A stretch of 64,000 bases of DNA from Bacteroides cellulosilyticus (GTDB lineage Bacteria; Bacteroidota; Bacteroidia; Bacteroidales; Bacteroidaceae): NCBI RefSeq assembly GCF_020091405.1, contig NZ_CP081903.1, forward strand, positions 3,906,501 to 3,970,500, in the 5' to 3' direction. The translations under genes were made by a program, and so were the position numbers. Shown here one piece after another: positions 43,428-51,603 of the stretch (position 1 is its first letter; each line of letters opens with the position of its first letter). The notes beneath the pieces were generated by a model. It was not told the origin of the DNA. It saw nothing but the letters and a program-made list of their open reading frames with translations, and made no database searches.

Positions 43428-44183
43428 ATGAAACTCAACAAGATTTTATTGGCAGGTGTGCTGCTGATGCTCCCCCTGCTCTGCCAGGCGCAGAAAAATA
43501 TATTCAATACGTATAATGATATGAAAGGGGTTTCCTCTGTTTATATCTCAAAAGCGATGATTGAAATGAACCCCAATCTTTTCACGAAGGATATCTATAT
43601 TGGGAAAGTGTCCGGTAAGCTGGAAAGCGTACAGATTGTTTCTACAATGGATAATAATATCAAGAAGGATTTGCGGAAAGATTTGCGTACACTGGTACAG
43701 TCGTCCAAATATGAGCTGTTGATGAAGCAGAAGGGGAATGTCTCCAGTTCCGAATTCTATATTAATAGGAAAGGGGATAAGGTGAAGGAACTGATTATGA
43801 TTATAGACGGTGCTGCTAACTTGAAGTTCGTTTATCTGGAAGGAGAAATGACTTTGAAAGATATTCAGAATATCATGATGTATCAAAATACCAGTATGAA
43901 TGCGGGAGGGAATGTATATCGTATCGTAGACGGTACTCTTGATTTGGCGGATTTGGGCGTTTTGGACGGTTTGAAAGGATTGGAAAGCTTGCAGGGCTTA
44001 GAAGGTTTGAAGAGTTTGGAAAGCTTGAAAAGTCTGGAAAGCCTGAAAGGATTAAAGAATTTGAAAGACTTAGGTAAACTAAAAGATAGCGAATATTTAA
44101 AGAAACAGATGGATGCCGATTCCTGGAAACGTTTTGAGGAGAGCATGGAGATGCTGGAAAAGCGCTTGGAAGACTTGGAATGA
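43428..44183 (+). CDS. DUF4252 protein with Leu-rich triplet repeats
   Basis: 251 residues with a signal peptide (MKLNKILLAGVLLMLPLLCQ-A). Residues 25-165 fit DUF4252 (NTYNDMKGVSSVYISKAMIE, LREKLVxLY-type strands). The C-terminal part (about 172-225) is a low-complexity stretch of LKGLESLQGLEGLKSLESLK-type triplets, unlike normal DUF4252 proteins. It is exported and is the third gene of the ECF sigma operon, so it is a probable regulon effector or signal. Confidence 0.85.
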   Translation: MKLNKILLAGVLLMLPLLCQAQKNIFNTYNDMKGVSSVYISKAMIEMNPNLFTKDIYIGKVSGKLESVQIVSTMDNNIKKDLRKDLRTLVQSSKYELLMKQKGNVSSSEFYINRKGDKVKELIMIIDGAANLKFVYLEGEMTLKDIQNIMMYQNTSMNAGGNVYRIVDGTLDLADLGVLDGLKGLESLQGLEGLKSLESLKSLESLKGLKNLKDLGKLKDSEYLKKQMDADSWKRFEESMEMLEKRLEDLE

Positions 44184-44219
44184 GGCTGTCCGCTGATAGG
44201 TGTAAATAGTTTGTTGAGA

Positions 44220-44247
44220 AAGGGGAACCGATTCCGGTTCCCCTTTT
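44220..44247. terminator. Bidirectional terminator between DUF4252 gene and recA
   Basis: AAGGGGAACCG (44220-44230) and CGGTTCCCCTT (44235-44245) with a 4-base loop and T run. Confidence 0.9.
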
Positions 44248-44266
44248 GTTATGAGTGAAAATTTGA

Positions 44267-45310
44267 TTACTTGTCTTTTTTTAATGCTTCGAAAATCAGT
44301 CCTTCCAGTTCCTCGGCCAGTTCCGGATTATCAAGGATGACCTGTTTGGCTGCATCACGTCCCTGGGCAATTTTTGTGTCGTTGTAGCTGAACCAGGAGC
44401 CGCTTTTCTTGATGATACCTAAGTCGGCACCCAAGTCGATGATTTCACCGGCGCGGGAGATTCCTTCACCGAACATGATGTCGAATTCCGCGCGGCGGAA
44501 GGGAGGAGCTACTTTATTCTTTACAACCTTTACTTTGGTCTGCTTGCCCAGCACTTCTTCACCATTTTTGATGGCCTGGCTTCCGCGGATGTCGATACGT
44601 ACGGATGCATAGAATTTCAGTGCATTACCACCGGTCGTTGTTTCGGGATTGCCGAACATGACACCGATCTTCTCGCGCAACTGGTTGATGAAGATGCAGG
44701 TGGTACGCGTTTTGCTGACGGTACCGGTCAGTTTACGCAATGCTTGCGACATAAGACGGGCTTGCAGACCCACCTTGTTTTCGCCCATATCACCTTCTAT
44801 TTCGGCTTTTGGAGTTAAGGCGGCCACAGAGTCGATAACAATGATGTCGATAGCTGAGGAGCGAATCAGCTGTTCTGCAATTTCCAATGCTTGTTCACCG
44901 TTGTCCGGTTGGGAAATGAAGAGATTATCTACATCTACACCCAGTTTGGCAGCATAGAAACGGTCGAATGCATGCTCAGCATCAATGAATGCCGCAATGC
45001 CACCGGCCTTTTGTGCTTCGGCAATGGCGTGGATGGCCAGAGTTGTTTTACCGGATGATTCCGGACCGTAAATTTCGATGATACGTCCACGCGGATAACC
45101 GCCGACGCCAAGCGCTACGTTCAGTCCGATAGAGCCAGTGGGGATTACTTCTACTTGTTCGACGATGCCGTCGCCCATTTTCATGATAGAACCTTTGCCG
45201 AAGCTCTTTTCTATCTTGTCCATAGCGGCTTGCAGGGCTTTCAACTTTTCGCTGGATGCCATCTTGCCGCCATTTTCGTTATCAAAATTAAGTTCGTCTT
45301 TCTTTGCCAT
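44267..45310 (-). CDS. recA: Recombinase RecA
   Basis: 347 residues, full length. Walker [10 protein letters not shown] (82-90), Walker [18 protein letters not shown], the DNA-binding loops ([40 protein letters not shown]) and the C-terminal lobe are all present. RecA drives homologous recombination and the SOS response. I see no obvious LexA box in the short leader, which instead carries GTCAACTCGTCAACTC microrepeats. Confidence 0.98.
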   Translation of the reverse strand: MAKKDELNFDNENGGKMASSEKLKALQAAMDKIEKSFGKGSIMKMGDGIVEQVEVIPTGSIGLNVALGVGGYPRGRIIEIYGPESSGKTTLAIHAIAEAQKAGGIAAFIDAEHAFDRFYAAKLGVDVDNLFISQPDNGEQALEIAEQLIRSSAIDIIVIDSVAALTPKAEIEGDMGENKVGLQARLMSQALRKLTGTVSKTRTTCIFINQLREKIGVMFGNPETTTGGNALKFYASVRIDIRGSQAIKNGEEVLGKQTKVKVVKNKVAPPFRRAEFDIMFGEGISRAGEIIDLGADLGIIKKSGSWFSYNDTKIAQGRDAAKQVILDNPELAEELEGLIFEALKKDK

Positions 45311-45317
45311 ATTGCTT

Positions 45318-45405
45318 ACTGTTATTAGAGTTGACGAGTTGACCAGGCATTAGTTGACAAGGAATGACCTTGCTATCTCCTTGTCAACTCGTTAACTAAT
45401 TTCCT
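45318..45405 (-). repeat. Inverted/tandem repeat upstream of recA
   Basis: TTGACAAGGA-type arms: AGTTGACAAGGAATGACCTT (45353-45372) faces CTCCTTGTCAACTCGTTAAC (45378-45397), and GAGTTGACGAGTTGACC (45330-45346) repeats the same unit. It forms a possible hairpin within the recA leader. Confidence 0.55.
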
Positions 45406-45412
45406 TGTGTAC

Positions 45413-45859
45413 TTATAATATTTGTGCGGCGTGGTCTTTGGTTTTCACCTCCTTGGGAGTGATGATTCTCTCTATCACTCCTTCTTCATTGATAATGAAA
45501 GTGGTGCGGAAGGTTCCCATATATTTACGTCCGTACATACTTTTTTCTCCCCAAACACCGAATTGCTCCACGAGTTTCTTATCCGTATCTGCAATTAGCG
45601 GGAAAGGTAAGTTGTTTTTCTCAATAAATTTCTGGTGCGACTTTTCATTATCTACACTTACGCCAATTACTTCGTAGCCGGCCTTGCGTAATTCTGAATA
45701 ATTATCGCGCAGGTTGCAGGCTTGTGCCGTACATCCTGAAGTCATATCTTTGGGATAGAAATAAAGAACTATCTTCTTTCCTTTATAATCGCTGAGGCGG
45801 ATTTCTTCGCCTTTTTCATTGATGCCCAATACTTCGGGCGCTTTATCTCCAACTTGCAT
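45413..45859 (-). CDS. bcp: Thioredoxin-dependent thiol peroxidase (Bcp/PrxQ)
   Basis: 148 residues. Peroxidatic Cys in YFYPKDMTSGCTAQACNLRD, with the second Cys five residues later as in atypical 2-Cys PrxQ; VIGVSVDNEKSHQKFIEKNN and FGVWGEK complete the family pattern. Reduces hydroperoxides using thioredoxin. It lies between recA and the dehydrogenase, same strand. Confidence 0.95.
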   Translation of the reverse strand: MQVGDKAPEVLGINEKGEEIRLSDYKGKKIVLYFYPKDMTSGCTAQACNLRDNYSELRKAGYEVIGVSVDNEKSHQKFIEKNNLPFPLIADTDKKLVEQFGVWGEKSMYGRKYMGTFRTTFIINEEGVIERIITPKEVKTKDHAAQIL

Positions 45860-45887
45860 AATCTATAATTAAATTAAAAATGAAGAA

Positions 45888-47081
45888 TTATACTTCCAAA
45901 TCTTTATCAAACACTTCATGCCAAGGCAATCCCTGTTTGTTCAACTGTTCCATGAATGGGTCCGGATTAAACTCTTCCACATTCCATACTCCCGGTTTCT
46001 TCCACAATCCTTTGAGGAACATCATGGCACCTATCATGGCGGGAACTCCTGTTGTATAGCTTACACCCTGCATACCTGTTTCCTTATAGGCTTCCTGGTG
46101 GCTGCAATTATTGTAAACGTAGTAGGTGCGTTCTTTACCGTCTTTCAATCCCCGGATACGGCAGCCAATGGAAGTTTCTCCTTCATAATTTTCACCCAGA
46201 TCCTGCGGATTAGGCAATACGGCTTTCAGGAATTGCAACGGAACGATTTTTACTCCGTTGTAATCTACTTCATCGATACGAGCCATACCGATGTTCTGGA
46301 TTACTCGCAGGTGAGTCAGGTATTCCTGACCGAAAGTCATCCAGAAACGTGCACGCTTGATGGTAGGGAAGTTTTTCACCAAAGATTCCAATTCTTCGTG
46401 ATATAACAGATAGGAATCACGTGGTCCGATATTCGGATAAGTCAGGTCCTTATGGATTTCCAACGGTTGGGTAGTTACCCATTGGCCATTCTCATAGTAA
46501 CGTCCGTTCTGTGTGATTTCACGAATATTGATTTCCGGATTGAAGTTCGTTGCAAATGCCTTATGATGATTACCTGCGTTGCAATCTACGATATCCAGAT
46601 ATTGCATTTCATCGAAATAATGTTTGGCAGCATATGCAGTATAAATACCACTTACCCCCGGATCGAAACCGCAACCAAGGATGGCGGTCAGTCCGGCATC
46701 CTCAAAACGTTTCTTATATGCCCATTGCCAGCTGTATTCAAAGTGAGCCACATCTTTCGGCTCATAGTTGGCAGTGTCCAGATAGTTGACTCCGCTTTTA
46801 AGACAAGCTTCCATAATGGTAAGATCCTGATAGGGAAGTGCTACGTTTATGACGATTTCGGGTTTGAAGCTATTAAAGAGAGCAACCAGTTCATCCACAT
46901 TGTCGGCATCTACCTGTGCGGTCTGGATGTTGGGGTTACCGATTGCTTTTACGATAGCGTCGCATTTGGACTTTGTGCGGCTGGCAATCATGATCTCAGT
47001 GAATACATCCGGATTTTGAGCCACCTTGTGCGCAACGACGGTACCTACACCGCCTGCACCGATAATAAGAACTTTACCCAT
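45888..47081 (-). CDS. Carboxynorspermidine dehydrogenase (saccharopine dehydrogenase family)
   Basis: 397 residues from MGKVLIIGAGGVGTVVAHKV, with the NADPH-binding GAGGVG. The following blocks (VINVALPYQDLTIMEACLKS, GVNYLDTANYEPK, ILGCGFDPGVSGIYTAYAAK, TSIGCRIRG and GVPAMIGAMMFL) are those of carboxynorspermidine dehydrogenase, which condenses aspartate semialdehyde with a diamine in the alternative polyamine route used by Bacteroides. The decarboxylase partner is not in the window. A TTG five codons earlier is less likely as the start. Confidence 0.9.
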   Translation of the reverse strand: MGKVLIIGAGGVGTVVAHKVAQNPDVFTEIMIASRTKSKCDAIVKAIGNPNIQTAQVDADNVDELVALFNSFKPEIVINVALPYQDLTIMEACLKSGVNYLDTANYEPKDVAHFEYSWQWAYKKRFEDAGLTAILGCGFDPGVSGIYTAYAAKHYFDEMQYLDIVDCNAGNHHKAFATNFNPEINIREITQNGRYYENGQWVTTQPLEIHKDLTYPNIGPRDSYLLYHEELESLVKNFPTIKRARFWMTFGQEYLTHLRVIQNIGMARIDEVDYNGVKIVPLQFLKAVLPNPQDLGENYEGETSIGCRIRGLKDGKERTYYVYNNCSHQEAYKETGMQGVSYTTGVPAMIGAMMFLKGLWKKPGVWNVEEFNPDPFMEQLNKQGLPWHEVFDKDLEV

Positions 47082-47091
47082 TTCTTTTAAT

Positions 47092-47125
47092 AACAAATTA
47101 CGAGTTACAAATTATAAACTATCCT
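47092..47125 (-). repeat. Microrepeat upstream of the dehydrogenase
   Basis: On the minus strand TTTATAATTTGTAACTCGTA then ATTTG: repeats of an 8-10 bp TAAYTYGTA-like unit directly before the start codon. Confidence 0.45.
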
Positions 47126-47226
47126 TCTTTTTTATTGGTGAGCAAATATAGGATTTAATTCGCAGATAAACATTAAAATCCGACTAAATACTTTTTATAA
47201 AAAGCTTCTATTTCTAAACAAACCGC

Positions 47227-47255
47227 TTGTATTTGGGTTATTTTGTATATATTTG
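47227..47255 (+). promoter_or_regulatory. Promoter of META-domain lipoprotein
   Basis: TTG (47227-47229), 18 bp, TATATTTG (47248-47255), 34 bp before the ATG. Confidence 0.65.
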
Positions 47256-47288
47256 CCCCGCGAAAATTAACTTAAACAACGAATAACA

Positions 47289-48080
47289 ATGAAAAAAGTA
47301 ATCGTTTCTCTTTGTATGGCAGGAGCTTTGATAGCTCTGTCATCTTGTCGCTCTTCCAAAGATGCTGCGACATTATCTTCCATCAATGGTGAATGGAATA
47401 TTATTGAAATAAACGGTGCTGCCGTAGTGCCTGCTCCCAATCAGGAATTCCCTTTTATCGGTTTTGATACGAATACCGGAAAAGTGTTCGGTAACAGCGG
47501 TTGTAACCGTATGATGGGTTCGTTCGATGTGAACGCTAAACCCGGTACAATTGATCTCGGAGCTATGGCAAGTACGCGTATGGCTTGTCCGGATATGACG
47601 CTGGAACAAAACGTGTTGTCTGCTTTGGGACAAGTGAAGAAGTATAAAAAGTTAGGCAAGGAGAACATCGCTTTGTGCGGTTCATCCAATCGTCCTATTA
47701 TTGTATTACAAAAGAAAGCTCCTACAGTGAAACTATCAGATTTGAGTGGTAAGTGGATTATTTCCGAAGCCGGTGGTCAGTCCATTCCCGAAGGTATGGA
47801 GAAACAACCGTTTATTGAGTTCAATCTTTCTGAAAAGAGAATACACGGCAATGCCGGTTGTAATCTTATTAATGGCGGATTTGTTGCAGACAATGAGAAC
47901 AGCTCTGCAATTTCTTTCCCGCAACTCATTAGCACTATGATGGCTTGTCCGGATATGGAAGTAGAAGGCCGTGTGATGAAAGCACTGAATGAAGTGAAGT
48001 CTTTCGGTAAACTGGCCGGTGGTGGCATCGGACTTTATGATGCGGATAATACACTGGTGATGGTACTGGTAAAGAAGTAA
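47289..48080 (+). CDS. Lipoprotein with two META domains
   Basis: 263 residues. Signal peptide with lipobox LIALSSC (Cys about 20). Two META (HslJ-like) domains in tandem, about 30-140 and 150-262, shown by the duplicated cores GNSGCNRMMGSF / GNAGCNLINGGF and STRMACPDMTLEQNV / STMMACPDMEVEGRV. The two halves are diverged copies of one domain. Surface or periplasmic role, perhaps stress-related as for HslJ; unproven. Confidence 0.92.
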   Translation: MKKVIVSLCMAGALIALSSCRSSKDAATLSSINGEWNIIEINGAAVVPAPNQEFPFIGFDTNTGKVFGNSGCNRMMGSFDVNAKPGTIDLGAMASTRMACPDMTLEQNVLSALGQVKKYKKLGKENIALCGSSNRPIIVLQKKAPTVKLSDLSGKWIISEAGGQSIPEGMEKQPFIEFNLSEKRIHGNAGCNLINGGFVADNENSSAISFPQLISTMMACPDMEVEGRVMKALNEVKSFGKLAGGGIGLYDADNTLVMVLVKK

Positions 48081-48101
48081 TCCGAATAATCCAGAATATA
48101 G

Positions 48102-48139
48102 AAAAACAGGATGCCAATATCAATTGGTATCCTGTTTTT
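48102..48139 (+). terminator. Terminator after META-domain gene
   Basis: AAAAACAGGATGCCAAT (48102-48118) and ATTGGTATCCTGTTTTT (48123-48139), one mismatch; also serves the convergent SMR gene. Confidence 0.85.
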
Positions 48140-48143
48140 TGCT

Positions 48144-48470
48144 TTAATGAGATACTACTTTCAAACCGATAATTGAACCTATCAGCGTTACAATAAAAAA
48201 TAACCTCCATATAGTAGCAGGTTCCTTGAAGATCAGTATGCCCGCCAATACGGTTCCTACCGCACCTATCCCTGTCCATACAGCATAAGCCGTACCAATA
48301 GGCAGGGCTTGCGTTGCCTTTATCAGCAAAAACATGCTGATACTCATCGAAATAATGAAACCGGTGAACCACCAGTACATTTCACTACCGGTTGTTTCTT
48401 TAACCTTGCCCATGCACGATGTAAACGCTACTTCGAACAATCCGGCCACAATCAAATATATCCAACTCAT
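48144..48470 (-). CDS. SMR-family multidrug efflux protein
   Basis: 108 residues, four helices. The key membrane Glu of small multidrug resistance proteins is in VAGLFEVAFTSCMGKVKETT, with the family motifs TAYAVWTGIGAVGTVLAGIL and FKEPATIWRLFFI. Exports cationic compounds or guanidinium by proton exchange, as a dimer. It follows a Crp-type regulator gene at 71 bp. Confidence 0.93.
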   Translation of the reverse strand: MSWIYLIVAGLFEVAFTSCMGKVKETTGSEMYWWFTGFIISMSISMFLLIKATQALPIGTAYAVWTGIGAVGTVLAGILIFKEPATIWRLFFIVTLIGSIIGLKVVSH

Positions 48471-48541
48471 AACTTTTGTTTTTTGTGTGCAAAGTTCATG
48501 AATTGGTTTGACTTCTTATTTAACAAATGATAAAAAGTGAT

Positions 48542-49105
48542 TTATCTGAATTTAGCCCGAATACGGCTTAAGCTGACTTGTGTAATACCAAGATAGGAAG
48601 CGATATAGCCTAATTGTACTCTTTGCAAAAGATCCGGAGTATGATTCATCAGGTCTCTATAACGTTCCAGGGATGTCTTGAACTGTCGGCCGATAAACCT
48701 TTCTTCTGTTTTGAGCAATTCCTTTTCTGCAAATTCTCTTCCCCAGTTGGTGATGTGTATATCCTTGCTGAATAATTCATGTAAGGCTCGTTTCCTTACT
48801 TCATATAGTTCACATTCTTCCAAAAGTTCTATATTCTCATAGCCTCTTTGGTTGGATACATAGCTTTTCATGGATACCACCGTATCGCCTTCGCGTCCGA
48901 ACCAGAATGTTATTTCGTTGTCGGCTAACTCAGTATAGGCACGTACAATGCCTTTCTTGATGAAGTATACTTTGGTCTCTACCTTGTCCGCCCTGAATAG
49001 GATATGCCCTTTGGGGTGAGTGACTTCAGAGATGATCTCCTTCAGCGCATTCTTTGACGGCTCCGGCAGCTTGCCTATATTATCGATAATCTGATCTAAA
49101 TCCAT
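48542..49105 (-). CDS. Crp/Fnr-type regulator (SMR side)
   Basis: 187 residues. An N-terminal cyclic-nucleotide-binding-like beta roll (GHILFRADKVETKVYFIKKG, then IVRAYTEL and WFGREGDTVVSMKSYVSNQR) and a C-terminal HTH ending LGYIASYLGITQVSLSRIRA. The cNMP phosphate-binding RxS motif is absent, so it probably senses something else or is constitutive. It is a diverged relative of the next regulator (49344-49919) and lies upstream of the SMR pump. Confidence 0.88.
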   Translation of the reverse strand: MDLDQIIDNIGKLPEPSKNALKEIISEVTHPKGHILFRADKVETKVYFIKKGIVRAYTELADNEITFWFGREGDTVVSMKSYVSNQRGYENIELLEECELYEVRKRALHELFSKDIHITNWGREFAEKELLKTEERFIGRQFKTSLERYRDLMNHTPDLLQRVQLGYIASYLGITQVSLSRIRAKFR

Positions 49106-49139
49106 ATTGAGTACTGTATTATGTATCTTTATTTATGGC

Positions 49140-49300
49140 ATTTGCACGGTGTTATCTCCGTACTGTCTCCGTATCATCTCCATGCTATCTTCGTATCACC
49201 TCCGTATCTGCTCCGTACCATCTCCATAGTCATAGGTATAGGCTTGGTACGGAGGTGGTACGGAGCAGATACGGAGCAGATATGGAGATGACAGATTGCG
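49140..49300. repeat. TCTCCGTA/TACGGAG tandem-inverted repeat cluster
   Basis: A run of about ten-base units (ATCTCCGTAC, GTCTCCGTAT, CTTCGTATCA, CCTCCGTATCTG, CTCCGTACCATCTCC) from 49156 to 49230, then its inverted counterpart (GGTACGGAGGTGGTACGGAG and CAGATACGGAGCAGATATGG, 49250-49288). The halves can pair into one long stem. It fills the space between the two Crp-type genes and encodes a spurious ORF. Confidence 0.8.
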
Positions 49301-49343
49301 AAGTTGCAGATTCCGAATAAGGAAATGGATGTCTTGGGATGAT

Positions 49344-49919
49344 TTATTTCCTTCTCTTCAGCCCTGCCCGTATTCTGCTCAAAGACTGTGGTGTAATATA
49401 TAAATACGATGCTAAATGTTTTAACGGAACATATTGCAACAGTTCCGGATTCTCTTCCATTAGGGTCAGATAACGCTCTTTGGCACTTGGAGTACCGTAT
49501 GCCAATGTGTAGCTATCAATGAATAAAATTTCCTGTTCAAAGATTTTTCGACCGAAGTTGGATAACTCTATAGAACTATTGAAGAGTTCTTCTAAATCCG
49601 GTTTGGCAATACCATAGGCAATACTTTCATTCACAGATTCAATATTCACTTGTGAGACTTCATTATTGGCATAACCCCAGGAGGAAAAAGCTATTTCTCC
49701 TGTTCCGGCAAACCAAAGGGAACTTTCAGTACCGTCTATCATATAATAAGCACGCCAGATACCCTTTTTCAAGATGTAGAAGTTACTGTTACGTTCTCCT
49801 TCTTTCACAATGGATTCCCCTTTACCGAAATGATATTCTGTCATGTGTGACAAAAGTTCATGCAGGCTTTTTTCCGGGAGTCTGTATCTTTGGCAGAATT
49901 TCTTTATCATCATTTCCAT
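49344..49919 (-). CDS. Crp/Fnr-type regulator (MATE side)
   Basis: 191 residues. Beta-roll domain (YHFGKGESIVKEGERNSNFY then ILKKGIWRAYY) and C-terminal HTH (LKHLASYLYITPQSLSRIRA). The nucleotide-binding pocket residues are not conserved. It overlaps the MATE gene by 62 bp (49858-49919), an unusually long overlap that implies translational coupling to the pump gene. Codes in the same direction as the second Crp gene and the SMR gene. Confidence 0.88.
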   Translation of the reverse strand: MEMMIKKFCQRYRLPEKSLHELLSHMTEYHFGKGESIVKEGERNSNFYILKKGIWRAYYMIDGTESSLWFAGTGEIAFSSWGYANNEVSQVNIESVNESIAYGIAKPDLEELFNSSIELSNFGRKIFEQEILFIDSYTLAYGTPSAKERYLTLMEENPELLQYVPLKHLASYLYITPQSLSRIRAGLKRRK

Positions 49920-51291
49920 GCTGCAAAGATACTATATTTTTTTTGTGCTTTCTTTTTGCTTTTATATAAATAGTAAGTATGAAAAGGGTGGTCAGTAGCT
50001 CAGCCAGAGGGGTTGCCAACCAGATACCCGGATTACCAAAGAGTAGGGGGAGTCCGAAGAAGCACGCTGTCAGCAGGACGAAACCACGCAACAGGGTAAT
50101 GATAGTGGCATAACGAGCCCGTTCCACACTTTGAAAATATCCGATGGAAACGATATTGACAGCGAAGAAAATAAAGCCGGTAGCATATAGAGGAAGTCCT
50201 TTGCTGGCTATTTCATAGGCCGGATAACTGCGGTCGATGAACATGGAAACAATCTCCGAACTGAAGAAGATGGTGACCAGAGCGAAGACAGTACCACAGC
50301 CGATGGCTGTTTTCAGCGCCAATAAATAGGCGCGACGTACACGGGTTTCTTCATGAAGTCCGTGATTGTAGCTGATAATGGGTTGAGCGGATTGTGCAAT
50401 GGCGTTGTATACCATAAATATGATAGGGAAGAAGTAACATGCAATGCTGAATGCAGCTACACCTTCTTCTTGTAAATAATGTATAAACACGATGTTTCCG
50501 ACAAACATCATGCAGGCAATAGCTACTTCACACAGAAAAGCAGAAGACCCTAGCCGGCACATATAACCTATATTACGACGAGTCAGTCGCATACTTTTGC
50601 GAGTGAATTTTACGGGGTAAAAGCGTAGAGCGCATTTGCGGTGGGAGAGGTAGATGATTATCATCAATGCTCCCACCGTAGTACCGATGGCGCTGGCAAT
50701 AGCTGCACCGAACATGCCCCAACCGAAAGGAAAGATGAACAGGTAATCGAGAATGATATTCAAGATGGCAGCTACTACGTTGCACATCATGGCAAAGTTG
50801 GGTGATCCGTCCAGACGCAGGAAGAACATTCCTGAATTAAGCAGGGCGGTAAACACCGAGAACGGGACAAACCATACCATATATTCTACAGCCAGTGGGG
50901 TCAAACGCTCGGAACCGCCCAAAAGATGTACTACCTGTGGGGCGAACGAACAGAATAGCGTGGAGGTACCTATCAACAACAATGAAGATACAACTATAGA
51001 CTGAGTAATATTGATGCGGGCAGCTTTTACTTTTCCATGTGACAAGTGGATGGAGGCTACAACAGATGCTCCTACACCAAACATCAGTCCGATGCCCGTA
51101 GAGAATAACCATAATGGCGCCACTATATTTACTGCTGCAAGTGCATCACTGCCAATACCTTTTCCTACGAATATTCCATCCGTAATGACAAATAATGCGG
51201 AAAATATCATTCCCAGTACAGTAGGGAGTAATAATTTGCGGAACAATGCCGCGATGTCTGTGTTTCTAAAATCAATGCTATCTCTTTCCAT
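49858..51291 (-). CDS. MATE-family efflux transporter
   Basis: 477 residues with twelve membrane helices in two bundles of six. Family features: PTVLGMIFSALFVITDGIFV at the start, ALAAVNIVAPLWLFSTGIGL, YLFIFPFGWGMFGAAIASAI, and YNAIAQSAQPIISYNHG in the second bundle. Exports drugs or metabolites using Na+ or H+. The last about 20 codons lie inside the downstream Crp-type gene. A microrepeat element directly precedes its start. Confidence 0.93.
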   Translation of the reverse strand: MERDSIDFRNTDIAALFRKLLLPTVLGMIFSALFVITDGIFVGKGIGSDALAAVNIVAPLWLFSTGIGLMFGVGASVVASIHLSHGKVKAARINITQSIVVSSLLLIGTSTLFCSFAPQVVHLLGGSERLTPLAVEYMVWFVPFSVFTALLNSGMFFLRLDGSPNFAMMCNVVAAILNIILDYLFIFPFGWGMFGAAIASAIGTTVGALMIIIYLSHRKCALRFYPVKFTRKSMRLTRRNIGYMCRLGSSAFLCEVAIACMMFVGNIVFIHYLQEEGVAAFSIACYFFPIIFMVYNAIAQSAQPIISYNHGLHEETRVRRAYLLALKTAIGCGTVFALVTIFFSSEIVSMFIDRSYPAYEIASKGLPLYATGFIFFAVNIVSIGYFQSVERARYATIITLLRGFVLLTACFFGLPLLFGNPGIWLATPLAELLTTLFILTIYIKAKRKHKKNIVSLQHGNDDKEILPKIQTPGKKPA

Positions 51292-51300
51292 AATTATATT

Positions 51301-51375
51301 TAGTTACGAGCTACAAGCTACGAGCTACGAGTGGCTGCGCTATGATGCCGAAAGGCACTCGTAGCTTGTACTCTC
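51301..51375 (-). repeat. Microrepeat element upstream of MATE gene
   Basis: TACGAGCTACAAGCTACGAG plus CTACGAG (51305-51331), spacer TGGCTGCGCTATGATGCCGA (51332-51351), then CTCGTAGCTTGTA (51358-51370). Stem-loop element related to that before ttcA. Confidence 0.7.
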
Positions 51376-51516
51376 TGCTTTTTCGTCGGCAAAATTACTG
51401 CTTTTATGTGGGAGGGCGATTAACAAATGGTAATTTTCGACAGAAAAACAAAGAAGAATTCTGCCAAACTGACAGCCTTTCTGCCAACCTATAAAATTAC
51501 AACCTTCCTGAACATT

Positions 51517-51532
51517 TTGGCACGACGTTTGT
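51517..51532 (+). promoter_or_regulatory. Sigma-54-type -24/-12 promoter of dnaK
   Basis: TTGGCACGACGTTTGT: GG, 10 bp, GT, with the strong -24 half TTGGCACG and the TTTG of the -12 half (final T in place of C). Transcription would start near 51544, 60 bp before the ATG. TTCTGCCAAACTGACAG and TTCTGCCAACC upstream could bind an activator. The clpB promoter is alike. Confidence 0.55.
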
Positions 51533-51603
51533 CTTTTTATTGGCGTCTGCTGCTGATGCAGGCGACCGAAACTTGAATAATAACAAATAAAATATTAAAG
51601 ATC

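Larger units (their letters stand above)
51292..51603. other. Divergent intergenic region MATE/dnaK
   Basis: 312 bp that hold a microrepeat element (51301-51375) beside the MATE start and the dnaK promoter region with TTCTGCCAA repeats (51464 and 51479 areas) and a sigma-54-like site (51517-51532). Confidence 0.7.

Noticed and set aside
49135..49320. 61-codon plus-strand ORF
   Set aside because: Translation of the TCTCCGTA repeat array; repetitive and without a ribosome-binding site.
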